Below, in pieces: positions 43,671-52,764 of a stretch of 64,000 bases of DNA (positions within the stretch are counted from its first letter, which is position 1; each line of letters starts with the position of its first letter). A program made the position numbers and the translations under genes. Location of the stretch: the NCBI GenBank assembly GCA_934438135.1, contig CAKSBP010000007.1:1-64000 (forward strand), in the 5' to 3' direction. The notes under the pieces were generated by a model. The model was given only the letters and a program-made list of their open reading frames with translations, was not told the origin of the DNA and made no database searches. This stretch comes from an uncultured Clostridium sp. GTDB lineage: Bacteria > Bacillota > Clostridia > Lachnospirales > Lachnospiraceae.

Positions 43671-44324
43671 TTAAAATCCGCTTTTTAACAGAAAATCTTT
43701 TGTGATATTAGATTTTTTCTGAACACGTTCTTCCGTGGTAAGAAATTTTTTAATGTATTTTCCGATAATGTCATTTTCAATATTAATCATGTCTCCTGGA
43801 TTTTTCAGCAGGAGAGTGGTATGGCTGGCGGTGTGTGGGATAATGGAAACTTGAAATGTCTGTTCTTTGTCGTTTACACCGCAGACCGTCAGGCTGATAC
43901 CGTCTAAAGCAACGGAGCCTTTTTCAATAAGGTATCCGACAATGGATGCCGTGGTGTGAATCGTTAAAATTACAGCAATGTCATCCTGTTTTTTGTCAGT
44001 CAGGATTCCGGTTCCATCAATATGGCCGGAAACGATGTGTCCTCCAAATCTTCCATCTGCAGGCATGGCACGTTCTAAATTTACGAGGCTTCCACTTTTC
44101 AATCTTCCAAGGGAAGTTCGTTTTAGTGTTTCGTTCATCACATCAGCATGAAATACATTTTGTTTAAAACTGCATACGGTTAGGCAAACGCCATTTACAG
44201 CAATGCTGTCACCAATCTTAACATCTTCCATGATCTTTGAACCTTGGATGGATAGAGCAGAGGAAGATGCTCCTTTGTGTACACCTGTAATGGTTCCTGT
44301 TTCTTCAATAATACCTGTAAACAA
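43671..44324 (-). CDS. ribE: riboflavin synthase, alpha subunit
   Basis: A 217-residue enzyme that converts two lumazine molecules to riboflavin. It begins with MFTGIIEETG and has the two internal half-repeats typical of the family, with GDSIAVNGVCLTV in the first and GSVALDGISLTV in the second. It is second in the operon, 11 bp after ribD. Confidence 0.96.
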   Translation of the reverse strand: MFTGIIEETGTITGVHKGASSSALSIQGSKIMEDVKIGDSIAVNGVCLTVCSFKQNVFHADVMNETLKRTSLGRLKSGSLVNLERAMPADGRFGGHIVSGHIDGTGILTDKKQDDIAVILTIHTTASIVGYLIEKGSVALDGISLTVCGVNDKEQTFQVSIIPHTASHTTLLLKNPGDMINIENDIIGKYIKKFLTTEERVQKKSNITKDFLLKSGF

Positions 44325-44335
44325 GTGGATTCCTC

Positions 44336-45427
44336 CTATTCTTTTTTTGTATAGGTTAATAAAATATCTTCCTCAAACTGTGTCATTTTTTCAAAAGAAA
44401 ATGCATATGCCTGTGCCGGAGTTTCTACCCCGACTCCACCAACAGGAGATTTTGCATCTTTGCCGCCGAAGATTTTTGGTGCAATGTAAACAAGCAGGGA
44501 ATGTACCAGATTTTCTTTCAAAAAACTTTCATTCAATGTGGAACCGCCTTCTAAAAGGATACTATCAATATTTTTTCTGCCAAGCTCCTGCATCAGCCAC
44601 GGTAAATCCAGTCTTCCATCCAGTGAGAAAGGAACTTTTAACAGCTCGACACCCGCACGTTCAAGAGCGGCAGCATTTCCGGTGGAATCTTCACAATAAG
44701 CTGTAATGGTAGGAACGTTTTTTGCGGTTTTTACAATCTGAGAGGTGAGTGGTGTCCGAAGATGCGTGTCGCAGATGATACGAATTGGATTTACACCCTC
44801 GGAAATCCGGCAGGTAAGAAGCGGATCATCTGTCAGTACGGTCTGGATACCAGCCATAATAGCACTGTAACGGTTTCTTAACTTGTGGACATGATTTCTG
44901 GCTTCTTCTCCGGTAATCCATTTAGATGCACCAGTGTGGGTCGCAGTTTTTCCATCTGCGGTCATTGCGTATTTCATGATAACATAAGGAGTTTTATTCT
45001 GGATAAAGTGAAAGAATGGCTGATTTAGTTCAATTGCTTCTTTTTCTAAAACACCAGTCACCACTTCAATCCCGTGTTCTCTTAAAATTGCGGCACCTTT
45101 TCCGCCAACCAGAGGATTTGGATCCATAGAAGCAATTACCACTTTTTTGATGTGATGCTTCAAAATGGCTTCAGTGCAAGGTGGTGTTTTTCCGTAGTGG
45201 CAGCAAGGTTCTAACGTAACATACAGGATGGCACCGTCTGCTGGTTCTGAAAGAGAGGCAAATGCGTTGCGCTCTGCATGAAGTTCTCCGTATTTTTTAT
45301 GATAGCCGGAACCGATTATCTTATCATTTTTTACGATAACCGCACCAACCATTGGATTGGGATTGGTATATCCGGCACCTTTTTCTGCAAGATTCAGTGC
45401 CAGTCTCATGTATTGTTCATCTGTCAT
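44336..45427 (-). CDS. ribD: bifunctional pyrimidine deaminase/reductase
   Basis: A 363-residue enzyme for the second and third steps after GTP opening. The deaminase half has zinc ligands in HAERNAF and PCCHYGKTPPCTEA; the NADPH-dependent reductase half starts near residue 145 (VIMKYAMTADGKTAT) and has the LLEGGSTLNESF motif. The start is at 45427, with GGAGGG 6 bases upstream; a TTG 18 bases further upstream has no such support. It is first in the operon and lies behind an FMN riboswitch. Confidence 0.96.
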   Translation of the reverse strand: MTDEQYMRLALNLAEKGAGYTNPNPMVGAVIVKNDKIIGSGYHKKYGELHAERNAFASLSEPADGAILYVTLEPCCHYGKTPPCTEAILKHHIKKVVIASMDPNPLVGGKGAAILREHGIEVVTGVLEKEAIELNQPFFHFIQNKTPYVIMKYAMTADGKTATHTGASKWITGEEARNHVHKLRNRYSAIMAGIQTVLTDDPLLTCRISEGVNPIRIICDTHLRTPLTSQIVKTAKNVPTITAYCEDSTGNAAALERAGVELLKVPFSLDGRLDLPWLMQELGRKNIDSILLEGGSTLNESFLKENLVHSLLVYIAPKIFGGKDAKSPVGGVGVETPAQAYAFSFEKMTQFEEDILLTYTKKE

Positions 45428-45468
45428 CGGATTCCCTCCAATCAAAATTTATTTATAATTAATAACAT

Positions 45469-45504
45469 AAAAAGATGCCTTGAATGTTTCTTCAAGGCAT
45501 CTTT
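45469..45504 (-). terminator. second terminator in the ribD leader
   Basis: Read on the minus strand, AAAGATGCCTTGAA and TTCAAGGCATCTTT form an exact 14-bp stem followed by TTTTTAT. It lies about 40 bp before ribD and about 110 nt after the riboswitch aptamer. Confidence 0.85.
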
Positions 45505-45543
45505 GGAATGAGACAGGAAACTGGAATGTTTATTTTAGGATAT

Positions 45544-45576
45544 AAAAAAAGCTCCCGAAATAAATCATTCCAGAGC
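45544..45576 (-). terminator. riboswitch-proximal terminator in the ribD leader
   Basis: On the minus strand, GCTCTGGAAT pairs imperfectly with ATTTCGGGAGC and seven T follow. It is the first terminator after the FMN aptamer and probably its expression platform: FMN binding would allow this hairpin to form. Confidence 0.65.
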
Positions 45577-45612
45577 CTATCACTTACAAATATGTATAAA
45601 AAATAATATACG

Positions 45613-45722
45613 TGATCTTCTTTCATCCAGACTTTACTGTCGGCTTCGGAATTACACCGAATCAACCTTACGGCTCGTGGGCTGTTACCACCGGTAGGGA
45701 ATTGCACCCTGCCCTGAAGATT
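45613..45722 (-). promoter_or_regulatory. FMN riboswitch (RFN element)
   Basis: Read on the minus strand, the conserved blocks appear in order: ATCTTCAGGGCAGGGTG, AATTCCCTACCGG, AGCCCACGA, TGATTCGGTG, AATTCCGAAGCCGACAGT, AGTCTGGATG and AGAAGAT. These are the core of the FMN aptamer, with the closing stem ATCTTC/GAAGAT. It controls ribD-ribE-ribBA-ribH, shutting the operon off when FMN is plentiful. Confidence 0.97.
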
Positions 45723-45740
45723 TCCTATTCAATTGAACTT

Positions 45741-45769
45741 ATTATAGCTGTGTAAAATTATTTTGTCAA
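45741..45769 (-). promoter_or_regulatory. promoter of the rib operon
   Basis: On the minus strand: TTGACA (45769-45764), 17 bp, TATAAT (45746-45741). It is a perfect consensus and lies directly upstream of the riboswitch. Confidence 0.88.
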
Positions 45770-45845
45770 TACAAAAGATAAAATAATTAAAGCAAAAATG
45801 GAGAACATTTAAATATTCGGTCATAAATGAGTGCAAAAACAAGTT

Positions 45846-45874
45846 TTGTAATTTATTTGAGGATGCGTTACAAT
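45846..45874 (+). promoter_or_regulatory. promoter of the Nudix gene
   Basis: TTGTAA (45846-45851), 17 bp, TACAAT (45869-45874). Transcription would start near 45881, which favours the gene start at 45907. Confidence 0.6.
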
Positions 45875-45906
45875 GGTATTAGAAAATGAACGAAAGAGGT
45901 AAGAGT

Positions 45907-46473
45907 ATGGAATATTTTGAATTGCTGAATATGGATGGAACACCTGCTGGAAAAGTGAAAGAGCGCAATCAGGTACATAAGGATGGTGATCTGCACGGAG
46001 GTTCCCATATCTGGGTAATCCGTAAGACAGATATGGGAATAGAAATCCTGCTGCAAAAGAGAAGTAAGGACAAAGACTCCTTTCCGGGATGTTTTGATAT
46101 ATCCAGTGCAGGACATGTGGCTAAGGGGGAAGATTTTTTGTCTACGGCAGTCCGTGAAATAAAAGAAGAACTGAATCTGACTGTAAAAGAGGAGAATCTG
46201 ACCTTTCTATTTTCTCAGTATGTCGAAGGGCATTATGTGTTTCATAATGAAACATTTTTCAATAGGGAAATTAATTATGTTTATCTGTTAAATCTCGATG
46301 TTTCTTTGGATGATTTGAAATTTCAGGAAGAAGAAATTGAAGGCTTAAAGTGGATGGATGCCAGAGAACTTAAGGGAGTAGTTCAAAGTGGGGATGAGAA
46401 CTACTGCATTTGGAAAGAGGAGTATGAAAAATTATACCAATATTTACAGAATGAAAATATAATCGAACACTGA
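45907..46473 (+). CDS. Nudix hydrolase
   Basis: A 188-residue Nudix protein resembling the YfcD/isopentenyl-diphosphate isomerase-like group. The Nudix box is GHVAKGEDFLSTAVREIKEE with the metal-binding glutamates. The start at 45907 has AGAGG 7 bases upstream; an in-frame ATG at 45886 would sit only about 5 nt from the predicted transcription start. Substrate unknown; such enzymes hydrolyse nucleoside or isoprenoid diphosphates. Confidence 0.88.
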   Translation: MEYFELLNMDGTPAGKVKERNQVHKDGDLHGGSHIWVIRKTDMGIEILLQKRSKDKDSFPGCFDISSAGHVAKGEDFLSTAVREIKEELNLTVKEENLTFLFSQYVEGHYVFHNETFFNREINYVYLLNLDVSLDDLKFQEEEIEGLKWMDARELKGVVQSGDENYCIWKEEYEKLYQYLQNENIIEH

Positions 46474-46499
46474 CAAAATATGTACTTTTATGGTATAAT
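46470..46499 (+). promoter_or_regulatory. promoter of the jetABC operon
   Basis: CTGACA (46470-46475), 18 bp, TATAAT (46494-46499), with an extended -10 (TGGTATAAT). It overlaps the end of the Nudix gene. Confidence 0.65.
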
Positions 46500-46541
46500 A
46501 GATTGAATAAAATAGGATAAGTATGAGGATTGGAGATATCA

Positions 46542-47942
46542 ATGAAAGAAATATATAAAATTCCTCAGGAATTCTTCCGGCTGTTTACTTCAAAAAACAG
46601 ATACATTTATATGGAAGCACTGACAGCTGTCTACGATGAATATCTGTATAATGACTATTTTCTCACCAGGGAAACCTGCATTACCATTATAGAAGAGCAT
46701 TTTTCCAACCGGACGGTTGATATTTCGGCAGATTTAGAATCCGATGAGCTAGAAAGCTATGAGCCGATGCCATCTAGAATCCTGTCAAAGCTTTTGCAGT
46801 TTGCGTGGCTTAGGAGGATTGAAGACTATACGTCTTTTACGACCAATATCATTATCCCGGATTATGCATCTGTTTTTATTGAGGCATTCAAAACCATTGA
46901 AGAAGATGATATGGAAGATACGGATTTGTACATTCAAAATGTGTACGCCAACATTTATTCTTTCTATCATGACAAAAAGGCAGGACTTGGTCTCTTAAAA
47001 ACAGCCTTAGTAAACACGAAAAAACTGAACCGTGCTTTACAGGAACTTCTTCACAACATGGATAAATTTTTTGCTTCCCTCCTAGAAAAGAACAACTATG
47101 AAGATTTACTGAATGAACATTTAAATGTATATGTTGAAAATATTGTCAATCGAAAATACAGTTTATTAAAAACAAGCGACAATTTTTACATTTATAAGAA
47201 TGATATTAAGACACTTTTACGGGAAATCGGTGAAGATGAAGAACGTCTTTATGTGTTACGGGAGAAACTGGTTTCCGAAGGAAAAACGCCGGAAAAGGCG
47301 GAAGAGATGATTGCCCAGACGTTAGATTATATTAGTCAGGGAATTGTAAATATGGAAAAAAGGATTGCTCATATTGATACGGAACATACGAAATATGTCC
47401 GTGCTACAGCAAGCCGTCTGGAATATCTGTTAAGTCAGGATACGGATACGCAGGGAAATATCCTGTTTTTACTAAACAGACTAAGTGACAAAAAAGCAGA
47501 AGAACCAGAAATGCTTCGAAGCATTGCAGAAACGGTGCAGCTGAATACATTTGGCTTTCTTTCCAAAGAATCCTTTTACCAGAAACGTGGAAAGCGAAAG
47601 AATTTTGAAGATACTGTGGCAGAGACAGAATCCAAAGAAGTGGAACTGTCGAAAGAAGAGATTTTATCTGCAAATAAAAGCAGCGTTCACTATTCTCAAA
47701 AACAGATGGATGATTTTGTGGTTTCCCGAATGAAGGACGGTGTATACGATACAGAGCAGTCACCGGTAACCACACAGGAAGAATTTGAACTGCTGATACT
47801 GGCATACGATGCGTGTGTTGGCAAGAAAAGCCCATTTGAGGTAACAAAAGAACAAGGAATTCAGTTGGAAAACGAGAAATTCGTTTATCCGAAACTGATA
47901 TTTACAAAAAAAGGTGACAGGAGGAAAGAAGCGGATGAATGA
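46542..47942 (+). CDS. jetA: JetA (DUF5716) family, kleisin-like subunit of an MksBEF/Wadjet complex
   Basis: A 466-residue protein of the Firmicutes JetA type, judged from the start YKIPQEFFRLFTSKNRYIYM and from its neighbours. In these complexes JetA/MksF bridges the SMC dimer. It has mostly helical content and a long charged helix around residues 225-290. The ATG at 46542 has GGAG upstream; a TTG 12 bases earlier is unlikely. It overlaps jetB by 8 bp. The complex acts on DNA, extruding loops and in full Wadjet systems restricting plasmids. Confidence 0.8.
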   Translation: MKEIYKIPQEFFRLFTSKNRYIYMEALTAVYDEYLYNDYFLTRETCITIIEEHFSNRTVDISADLESDELESYEPMPSRILSKLLQFAWLRRIEDYTSFTTNIIIPDYASVFIEAFKTIEEDDMEDTDLYIQNVYANIYSFYHDKKAGLGLLKTALVNTKKLNRALQELLHNMDKFFASLLEKNNYEDLLNEHLNVYVENIVNRKYSLLKTSDNFYIYKNDIKTLLREIGEDEERLYVLREKLVSEGKTPEKAEEMIAQTLDYISQGIVNMEKRIAHIDTEHTKYVRATASRLEYLLSQDTDTQGNILFLLNRLSDKKAEEPEMLRSIAETVQLNTFGFLSKESFYQKRGKRKNFEDTVAETESKEVELSKEEILSANKSSVHYSQKQMDDFVVSRMKDGVYDTEQSPVTTQEEFELLILAYDACVGKKSPFEVTKEQGIQLENEKFVYPKLIFTKKGDRRKEADE

Positions 47943-48594
47943 GTATTATAAGACATTATCTGACACGGACAGGGAAGAAATCAAAAATATCATCAATACG
48001 TTGTATGCACAGACATTTTTAATGGAGCGTTATTATGAAAAACGTTCATCTCGTTATGTAATCAATAAATTATATCGAAGCTGTGAAAGACACTTTGATT
48101 TTCTAAAAGAATATTTTGATGTGGCAGGAATTGAACTGGTGGAAAACCGCCAGGCAGGCGTAATGGCACTTCGTTCCAGTCAGCTGATTGCAGAGAAATT
48201 AAGTAGATTAACGACGATTTTTCTGCTGCTGCTTAAAATGATTTTCGATGAGAAAATGAATATGGCATCTAATGCGTCTCATGTATTTACAACAATCAAT
48301 GAAATCAATGAGAAAATCCAGCTGTTTGGTCTGATGGGAAATAAGCCGTTATCTATCACGGAAGTAAGAAAGACCATCAGCGTATTAAGAAGATATCAGA
48401 TTATTGATATTTTGGATGATTTATCGGATATTGCACCAGATACCCGGATTATTATTTACCCTACCATTCATATGGTGCTAGATGCCCAGAAAATCAATGA
48501 ACTGGTAGAAAAATATCAGGAAAGTGAGGAAGAGGAACATGGAGAGACATCTGGTAATGACGAAGATGTGTCTGAACAACTGGCACTACATTAA
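47935..48594 (+). CDS. jetB: JetB/MksE-like accessory subunit (DUF6063-type)
   Basis: A 219-residue winged-helix-like protein that in MksE/JetB complexes binds the kleisin. Recognised mainly by size and position between jetA and the SMC gene, plus the stretch LSITEVRKTISVLRRYQIID. The ATG at 47935 has GGAGG 10 bases upstream; a GTG 21 bases earlier is possible. It overlaps jetA by 8 bp and the SMC gene by about 56 bp, a tight arrangement that implies coordinated synthesis. Confidence 0.75.
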   Translation: MNEYYKTLSDTDREEIKNIINTLYAQTFLMERYYEKRSSRYVINKLYRSCERHFDFLKEYFDVAGIELVENRQAGVMALRSSQLIAEKLSRLTTIFLLLLKMIFDEKMNMASNASHVFTTINEINEKIQLFGLMGNKPLSITEVRKTISVLRRYQIIDILDDLSDIAPDTRIIIYPTIHMVLDAQKINELVEKYQESEEEEHGETSGNDEDVSEQLALH

Positions 48595-51500
48595 TGAAAA
48601 GATACTTCATTTTCATAAAGACATTAACTTTTTTACCGGACATTCTGGAAGCGGAAAGTCCACTGTTTTAGATGCCCTTCAGATTGTTCTGTATGCAGAC
48701 AGCAACGGTCGTGGTTTCTTTAATAAGGCAGCAAAAGAAGACTCTGACCGTACGCTGATTGAATATCTTCGAGGAATGAAAGTTGTATCGGAAAATAATA
48801 AAGCGGCATACCTTAGAAACAATAATTTTTCTACCACTATTGTGTTAGAATTTCAGAATTCAGAAACGCTGATGTATCAGTGTGTGGGAATCGTATTTGA
48901 TGTGGATGTTGCTTCTAATGACTATAATCGTCTGTTTTTCTGGCATAAAGGTGAATTTCCTGCAAATGGTTATCGTATCAATGGGAAAACCATGTCTATT
49001 AAGGAACTGAAAGAATATTTAAAAGACAATTACGAACGTACCGAATATGAATTTAATACAACAAATGAAAAATTCCGTGCTAAATTATATCATGAATATT
49101 TCGGCGGATTAAATGAAAAAACGTTCCCGGCATTATTTAAACGTGCTATCCCGTTTAAAATGAATATGAAACTAGAAGAATTTGTAAAGGAATATATTGC
49201 GACAGAACGGGATATTCATATTGAAGACATGCAGGACAGCGTTATGCAGTATGTAAGGCTTCGTAGAAGACTGGAAGATACGAAACACGAAATCAGTCTG
49301 CTGGAAGAAAATAACAGACAGTATGATATATACCGCAAAAATATCCGGGGGGGTATGAATCGTTCTTACTGTTTGGATAAACTGGAGCTGGATGGAAAGA
49401 AACACAAACGTGTTTTTTTAGAAACACAGAAAACAGTTTTTGCAAAGGAAGCAGAAGAACTGAAAAAGAAAATTCAGGCCGAAGAAGCAGAACTGTTAAA
49501 GCTTCAAAAGGAAAGAGATTCAGTGCTTCTAGCAATGGAAAACAGTGATGTAGAGCATTTAAAGAAACAGTTAGAGGCAAATCAGGAATTGTACTGCATA
49601 CTGGAGAAAACCAAGAAACAATATGACAAAATGGCAGCAGGTCTTACAAACTGGAAGCAGATAGCAGATTTCCCAGAAGAGGGACTGAATGCTGTGCTAA
49701 AGATTCAGAGCTATACAGCCGATACAGACGATTTTACAAAGCTGAAATCCATTACAGCGAAGTATCAGGTGGCATTTTTACGGGAAAAAGATAAGCTGGT
49801 TCTGGAAAAACAGCGTGTAAAAGAAGAAATGGATGCCCTGAACAGCGAAATGAGCAGTCTGAAAAAAGGAAAGAAAGTATATCCAGCTTATTTGGCAGAG
49901 GCACGGGATTTACTGAAGGCTGCTCTGAAAGAGAAACATGGAAAGAGTATAGATGTGCGTTTTGTAGCGGATACGATTGAAGTAACCGAACCAGAATGGC
50001 AGAATGCAGTGGAAGGCTATATGGGAGGAAATAAGTTATCTCTTGTAACTGCACCGGAATATGTACAGGATGCGATGGAAATTTATGAAACTCTGGATAA
50101 ACAAAAATATTCCAAAGTTTCCATTTTAGATACTATGCGTGTTATGAGCCGGGAACAGAAAGCAAAAGAAAATTCTCTTGCAGCAGTTGTTAAGGCAGAT
50201 TCTGACTATATGACAGCATATGTAAATTACCTTCTTGGAAATGTTATTTGCTGCGTCGATGTAAAGGAACTTAGAAACTGTGAGTGTGGTGTAACAAAGG
50301 ACTGTCTGCTTTATAAAGGATATAAATTAAAGCATATGGAACCAAAGAATTACCGTGAACTGGCATTTATCGGACAGAACTCTGTGGAGGCACGTCTGGC
50401 ACAGCTTAGGGAACAGGTAAAGGAAGCACTGGTACGGGTGATGCCGGTTACAAATAAATTACAGGAAGTTCAGGAAAAGTTAAGTTATGAATATTTAACG
50501 GATGATATTTCTATCTATGAAGAAAATCTTCAATCTGTTATCAGCCTTGCAGAAAAAAAACAGCAGATGGAAGAGATGGAAGAGAAGCTTCGCTCTTTGG
50601 AACAAAAGACCCAGGTACAGTGGCAGGAAAAACGAAATGATATTGAAAAACGTCTGAAAGCAAAACGTCAGGAAAAAGAACAAGATGCAACGCTGCTTCA
50701 TGATAGGGAACGTGCACTTATTTCATTTGAAAATGAACTTTCTACACTGGAACAGGAAATACGGATTGAGGAACAGGCAATTGTTGTGGATGAGGAAAAA
50801 GAAGCCGTTTATGCAGAATTGACACAAGGAATTACGTTAGAAAATATGGATAAACTCAGAGCAAGATTTTTCCGCGAGAAAACAGCATTTGAGAAGAAGG
50901 CAGAGGAGGAATACCATAAGCTTTTGGAAATTCGTCAGAATTATCAGAAGGAATACGGGTATCGTGGATTTTCTGTCGTTTCTAGAGAAAATAATGCCTA
51001 TGATCAGTTGCTAGAAACGCTTCAGAGTGATAAACTAAATGAATACATGGAAAAAGCAAAAGAGCAGGGAAAAACTGCAATTTATCACTTTAAGACAGAC
51101 TTTATCTATAAGATAAGGGATGCCATTAAAGAGGTGTTACAGCAGAAGGATGATTTAAACCGTATTCTTGCAGGCATGGATTTTGGAAAAGACCGTTATC
51201 GTTTTGTGATTTCTAAAAGCCAGGGATCAGAAGGCAGATTTTATGATATGTTTATGGATCAAAATCTGGAGATTAATCCCCAGGCATTATCTGATAATAT
51301 GGAAAACCAGATGGATTTATTCTCTATGGAACATGAAAATCATTATCAGGAACTGATACATGAACTACTGGATTTATTTATGCCGCCGGAAGACTGTGAC
51401 CAGGAAACGGTAGAAGAAGCCAGACGAAATATGGAGCGTTATGCAGATTACAGGACCTATTTGTCTTTTGATATGGAACAGATTATTGAAGGAATGCCGC

Positions 51501-51862
51501 CAATGCGTTTAAGTAAAATGCTAACGAAGAACTCCGGAGGAGAAGGACAGAATCCTCTGTATGTAGCACTCTTAGCCAGCTTTGCACAGGTGTATCAGGC
51601 AGGTGGCAGAACGTCCATTAAAAACCGGGCAACCCCACGACTGGTTGTACTGGATGAAGCATTTTCCAAAATGGATGCTCAGAAGGTTGAGAGCTGTATC
51701 CGCCTGATGCGTAATTTAGGATTCCAGGCAATCATTAGTGCGACAAACGATAAGATTCAGAATTATGTCGAAAATGTCGATAAAACATTTGTATTTGCGA
51801 ATCCTAATAAAAATCATATTTCTATTCAGGAATTTGAACAAAAAGAATTAAAAGCGGTATAA
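48539..51862 (+). CDS. jetC: JetC/MksB-like SMC ATPase
   Basis: An SMC-family ATPase of about 1107 residues. Walker A is GHSGSGKST with Lys40, the ABC signature is NSGGEGQ near 998-1004, and Walker B is RLVVLDEAFSKMD with Asp1039-Glu1040, so ATP hydrolysis should be intact. Two long coiled-coil arms (about 235-340 and 610-800) flank a hinge-like middle. Starts at 48539 and 48557 are both possible; 48539 has GAGGA 8 bases upstream. The next gene, 44 bp later, is truA; no jetD nuclease is present. Confidence 0.88.
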   Translation: MERHLVMTKMCLNNWHYINEKILHFHKDINFFTGHSGSGKSTVLDALQIVLYADSNGRGFFNKAAKEDSDRTLIEYLRGMKVVSENNKAAYLRNNNFSTTIVLEFQNSETLMYQCVGIVFDVDVASNDYNRLFFWHKGEFPANGYRINGKTMSIKELKEYLKDNYERTEYEFNTTNEKFRAKLYHEYFGGLNEKTFPALFKRAIPFKMNMKLEEFVKEYIATERDIHIEDMQDSVMQYVRLRRRLEDTKHEISLLEENNRQYDIYRKNIRGGMNRSYCLDKLELDGKKHKRVFLETQKTVFAKEAEELKKKIQAEEAELLKLQKERDSVLLAMENSDVEHLKKQLEANQELYCILEKTKKQYDKMAAGLTNWKQIADFPEEGLNAVLKIQSYTADTDDFTKLKSITAKYQVAFLREKDKLVLEKQRVKEEMDALNSEMSSLKKGKKVYPAYLAEARDLLKAALKEKHGKSIDVRFVADTIEVTEPEWQNAVEGYMGGNKLSLVTAPEYVQDAMEIYETLDKQKYSKVSILDTMRVMSREQKAKENSLAAVVKADSDYMTAYVNYLLGNVICCVDVKELRNCECGVTKDCLLYKGYKLKHMEPKNYRELAFIGQNSVEARLAQLREQVKEALVRVMPVTNKLQEVQEKLSYEYLTDDISIYEENLQSVISLAEKKQQMEEMEEKLRSLEQKTQVQWQEKRNDIEKRLKAKRQEKEQDATLLHDRERALISFENELSTLEQEIRIEEQAIVVDEEKEAVYAELTQGITLENMDKLRARFFREKTAFEKKAEEEYHKLLEIRQNYQKEYGYRGFSVVSRENNAYDQLLETLQSDKLNEYMEKAKEQGKTAIYHFKTDFIYKIRDAIKEVLQQKDDLNRILAGMDFGKDRYRFVISKSQGSEGRFYDMFMDQNLEINPQALSDNMENQMDLFSMEHENHYQELIHELLDLFMPPEDCDQETVEEARRNMERYADYRTYLSFDMEQIIEGMPPMRLSKMLTKNSGGEGQNPLYVALLASFAQVYQAGGRTSIKNRATPRLVVLDEAFSKMDAQKVESCIRLMRNLGFQAIISATNDKIQNYVENVDKTFVFANPNKNHISIQEFEQKELKAV

Positions 51863-51906
51863 GACCGTATTACATGCAGTATTAGAAGACTATAAAAAGG
51901 AGGCTT

Positions 51907-52692
51907 ATGCGCCTGACTTTTACGACGCAGAACAGTATGAAAAATCATAATTTTAAAATTACTCTGTCTTATGACGGTACAAAATATAATGGATGGCAGA
52001 ACCAGAAAAACACATCCAACACAATTCAGGAAAAACTAGAAACTCTATTAAGCAAAATGACAGGGGAAAAAATTGAAGTAATCGGTTCCGGCAGAACCGA
52101 TGCAGGGGTACATGCCCTGGCTCAGACTGCAAATTTCCATACTGACAGCGAAATGAGTGAACAGGAAATTTTGACTTATATGAATACCTACCTGCCACAG
52201 GATATTGCGGTATCCAGAGTGCAGCAGGTAAATGGCAGATTTCACAGCCGCCTGAATGCAAAGGAAAAGATTTATGAATACCGAATTTTAAACAGTAAGA
52301 TTCCAAATGTATTTGAGCATAAATATCAGTATCAGATTCCACAGAAACTTGATGTGGAAAAAATGCGGGAAGGTGCGAAGCATTTAGCTGGTACCCATGA
52401 TTTTCAGGCATTCTGTTCCACGAAGAAGTCGAAAAAATCTACAGAAAGAATTTTGTATTCCGTTGGAATCCAGGAAAACGGAAGTGAAATCCGCATCGTA
52501 TTCCGTGGAAATGGATTTTTATATAATATGGTTCGTATTATGACGGGAACACTGATTGAAATCGGCTTAGGTAAAAGAGAACCAGAAAGCATTCTGGAGT
52601 TATTTGAAACAAAAGAACGAAGCCAGGCAGGATTTAAAGCACCAGCTTCTGGTCTGTTCTTGGTAAGTGTAGGTTATGAACTAGACAATTAA
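51907..52692 (+). CDS. truA: tRNA pseudouridine(38-40) synthase
   Basis: A 261-residue enzyme modifying the anticodon stem-loop of tRNAs. The catalytic Asp is in GSGRTDAGVHA, and KITLSYDGTKYNGWQ is the family start. AAGGAGG ends only 3 bases before the ATG at 51907; an internal ATG at 51937 fits the family length better but lacks a ribosome site, so the start is uncertain by 10 residues. It follows jetC by 44 bp. Confidence 0.95.
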   Translation: MRLTFTTQNSMKNHNFKITLSYDGTKYNGWQNQKNTSNTIQEKLETLLSKMTGEKIEVIGSGRTDAGVHALAQTANFHTDSEMSEQEILTYMNTYLPQDIAVSRVQQVNGRFHSRLNAKEKIYEYRILNSKIPNVFEHKYQYQIPQKLDVEKMREGAKHLAGTHDFQAFCSTKKSKKSTERILYSVGIQENGSEIRIVFRGNGFLYNMVRIMTGTLIEIGLGKREPESILELFETKERSQAGFKAPASGLFLVSVGYELDN

Positions 52693-52702
52693 ATGGAATA
52701 AA

Positions 52703-52730
52703 TTGACAAAAGAGATTTTTATGTTATGCT
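52703..52730 (+). promoter_or_regulatory. promoter of the esterase-like lipoprotein gene
   Basis: TTGACA (52703-52708), 16 bp, TATGCT (52725-52730). The -35 is perfect and the -10 moderate. Confidence 0.55.
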
Positions 52731-52764
52731 AATATGTGGACCAGTAATTCGATAGGAGAATAAC

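Noticed and set aside
46800..47850. Several overlapping open frames on the minus strand within jetA
   Set aside because: They lack ribosome sites and protein-like composition and are shadows of the real gene.
51863..51906. Small jetD remnant between jetC and truA
   Set aside because: Only 44 bp; no coding potential.
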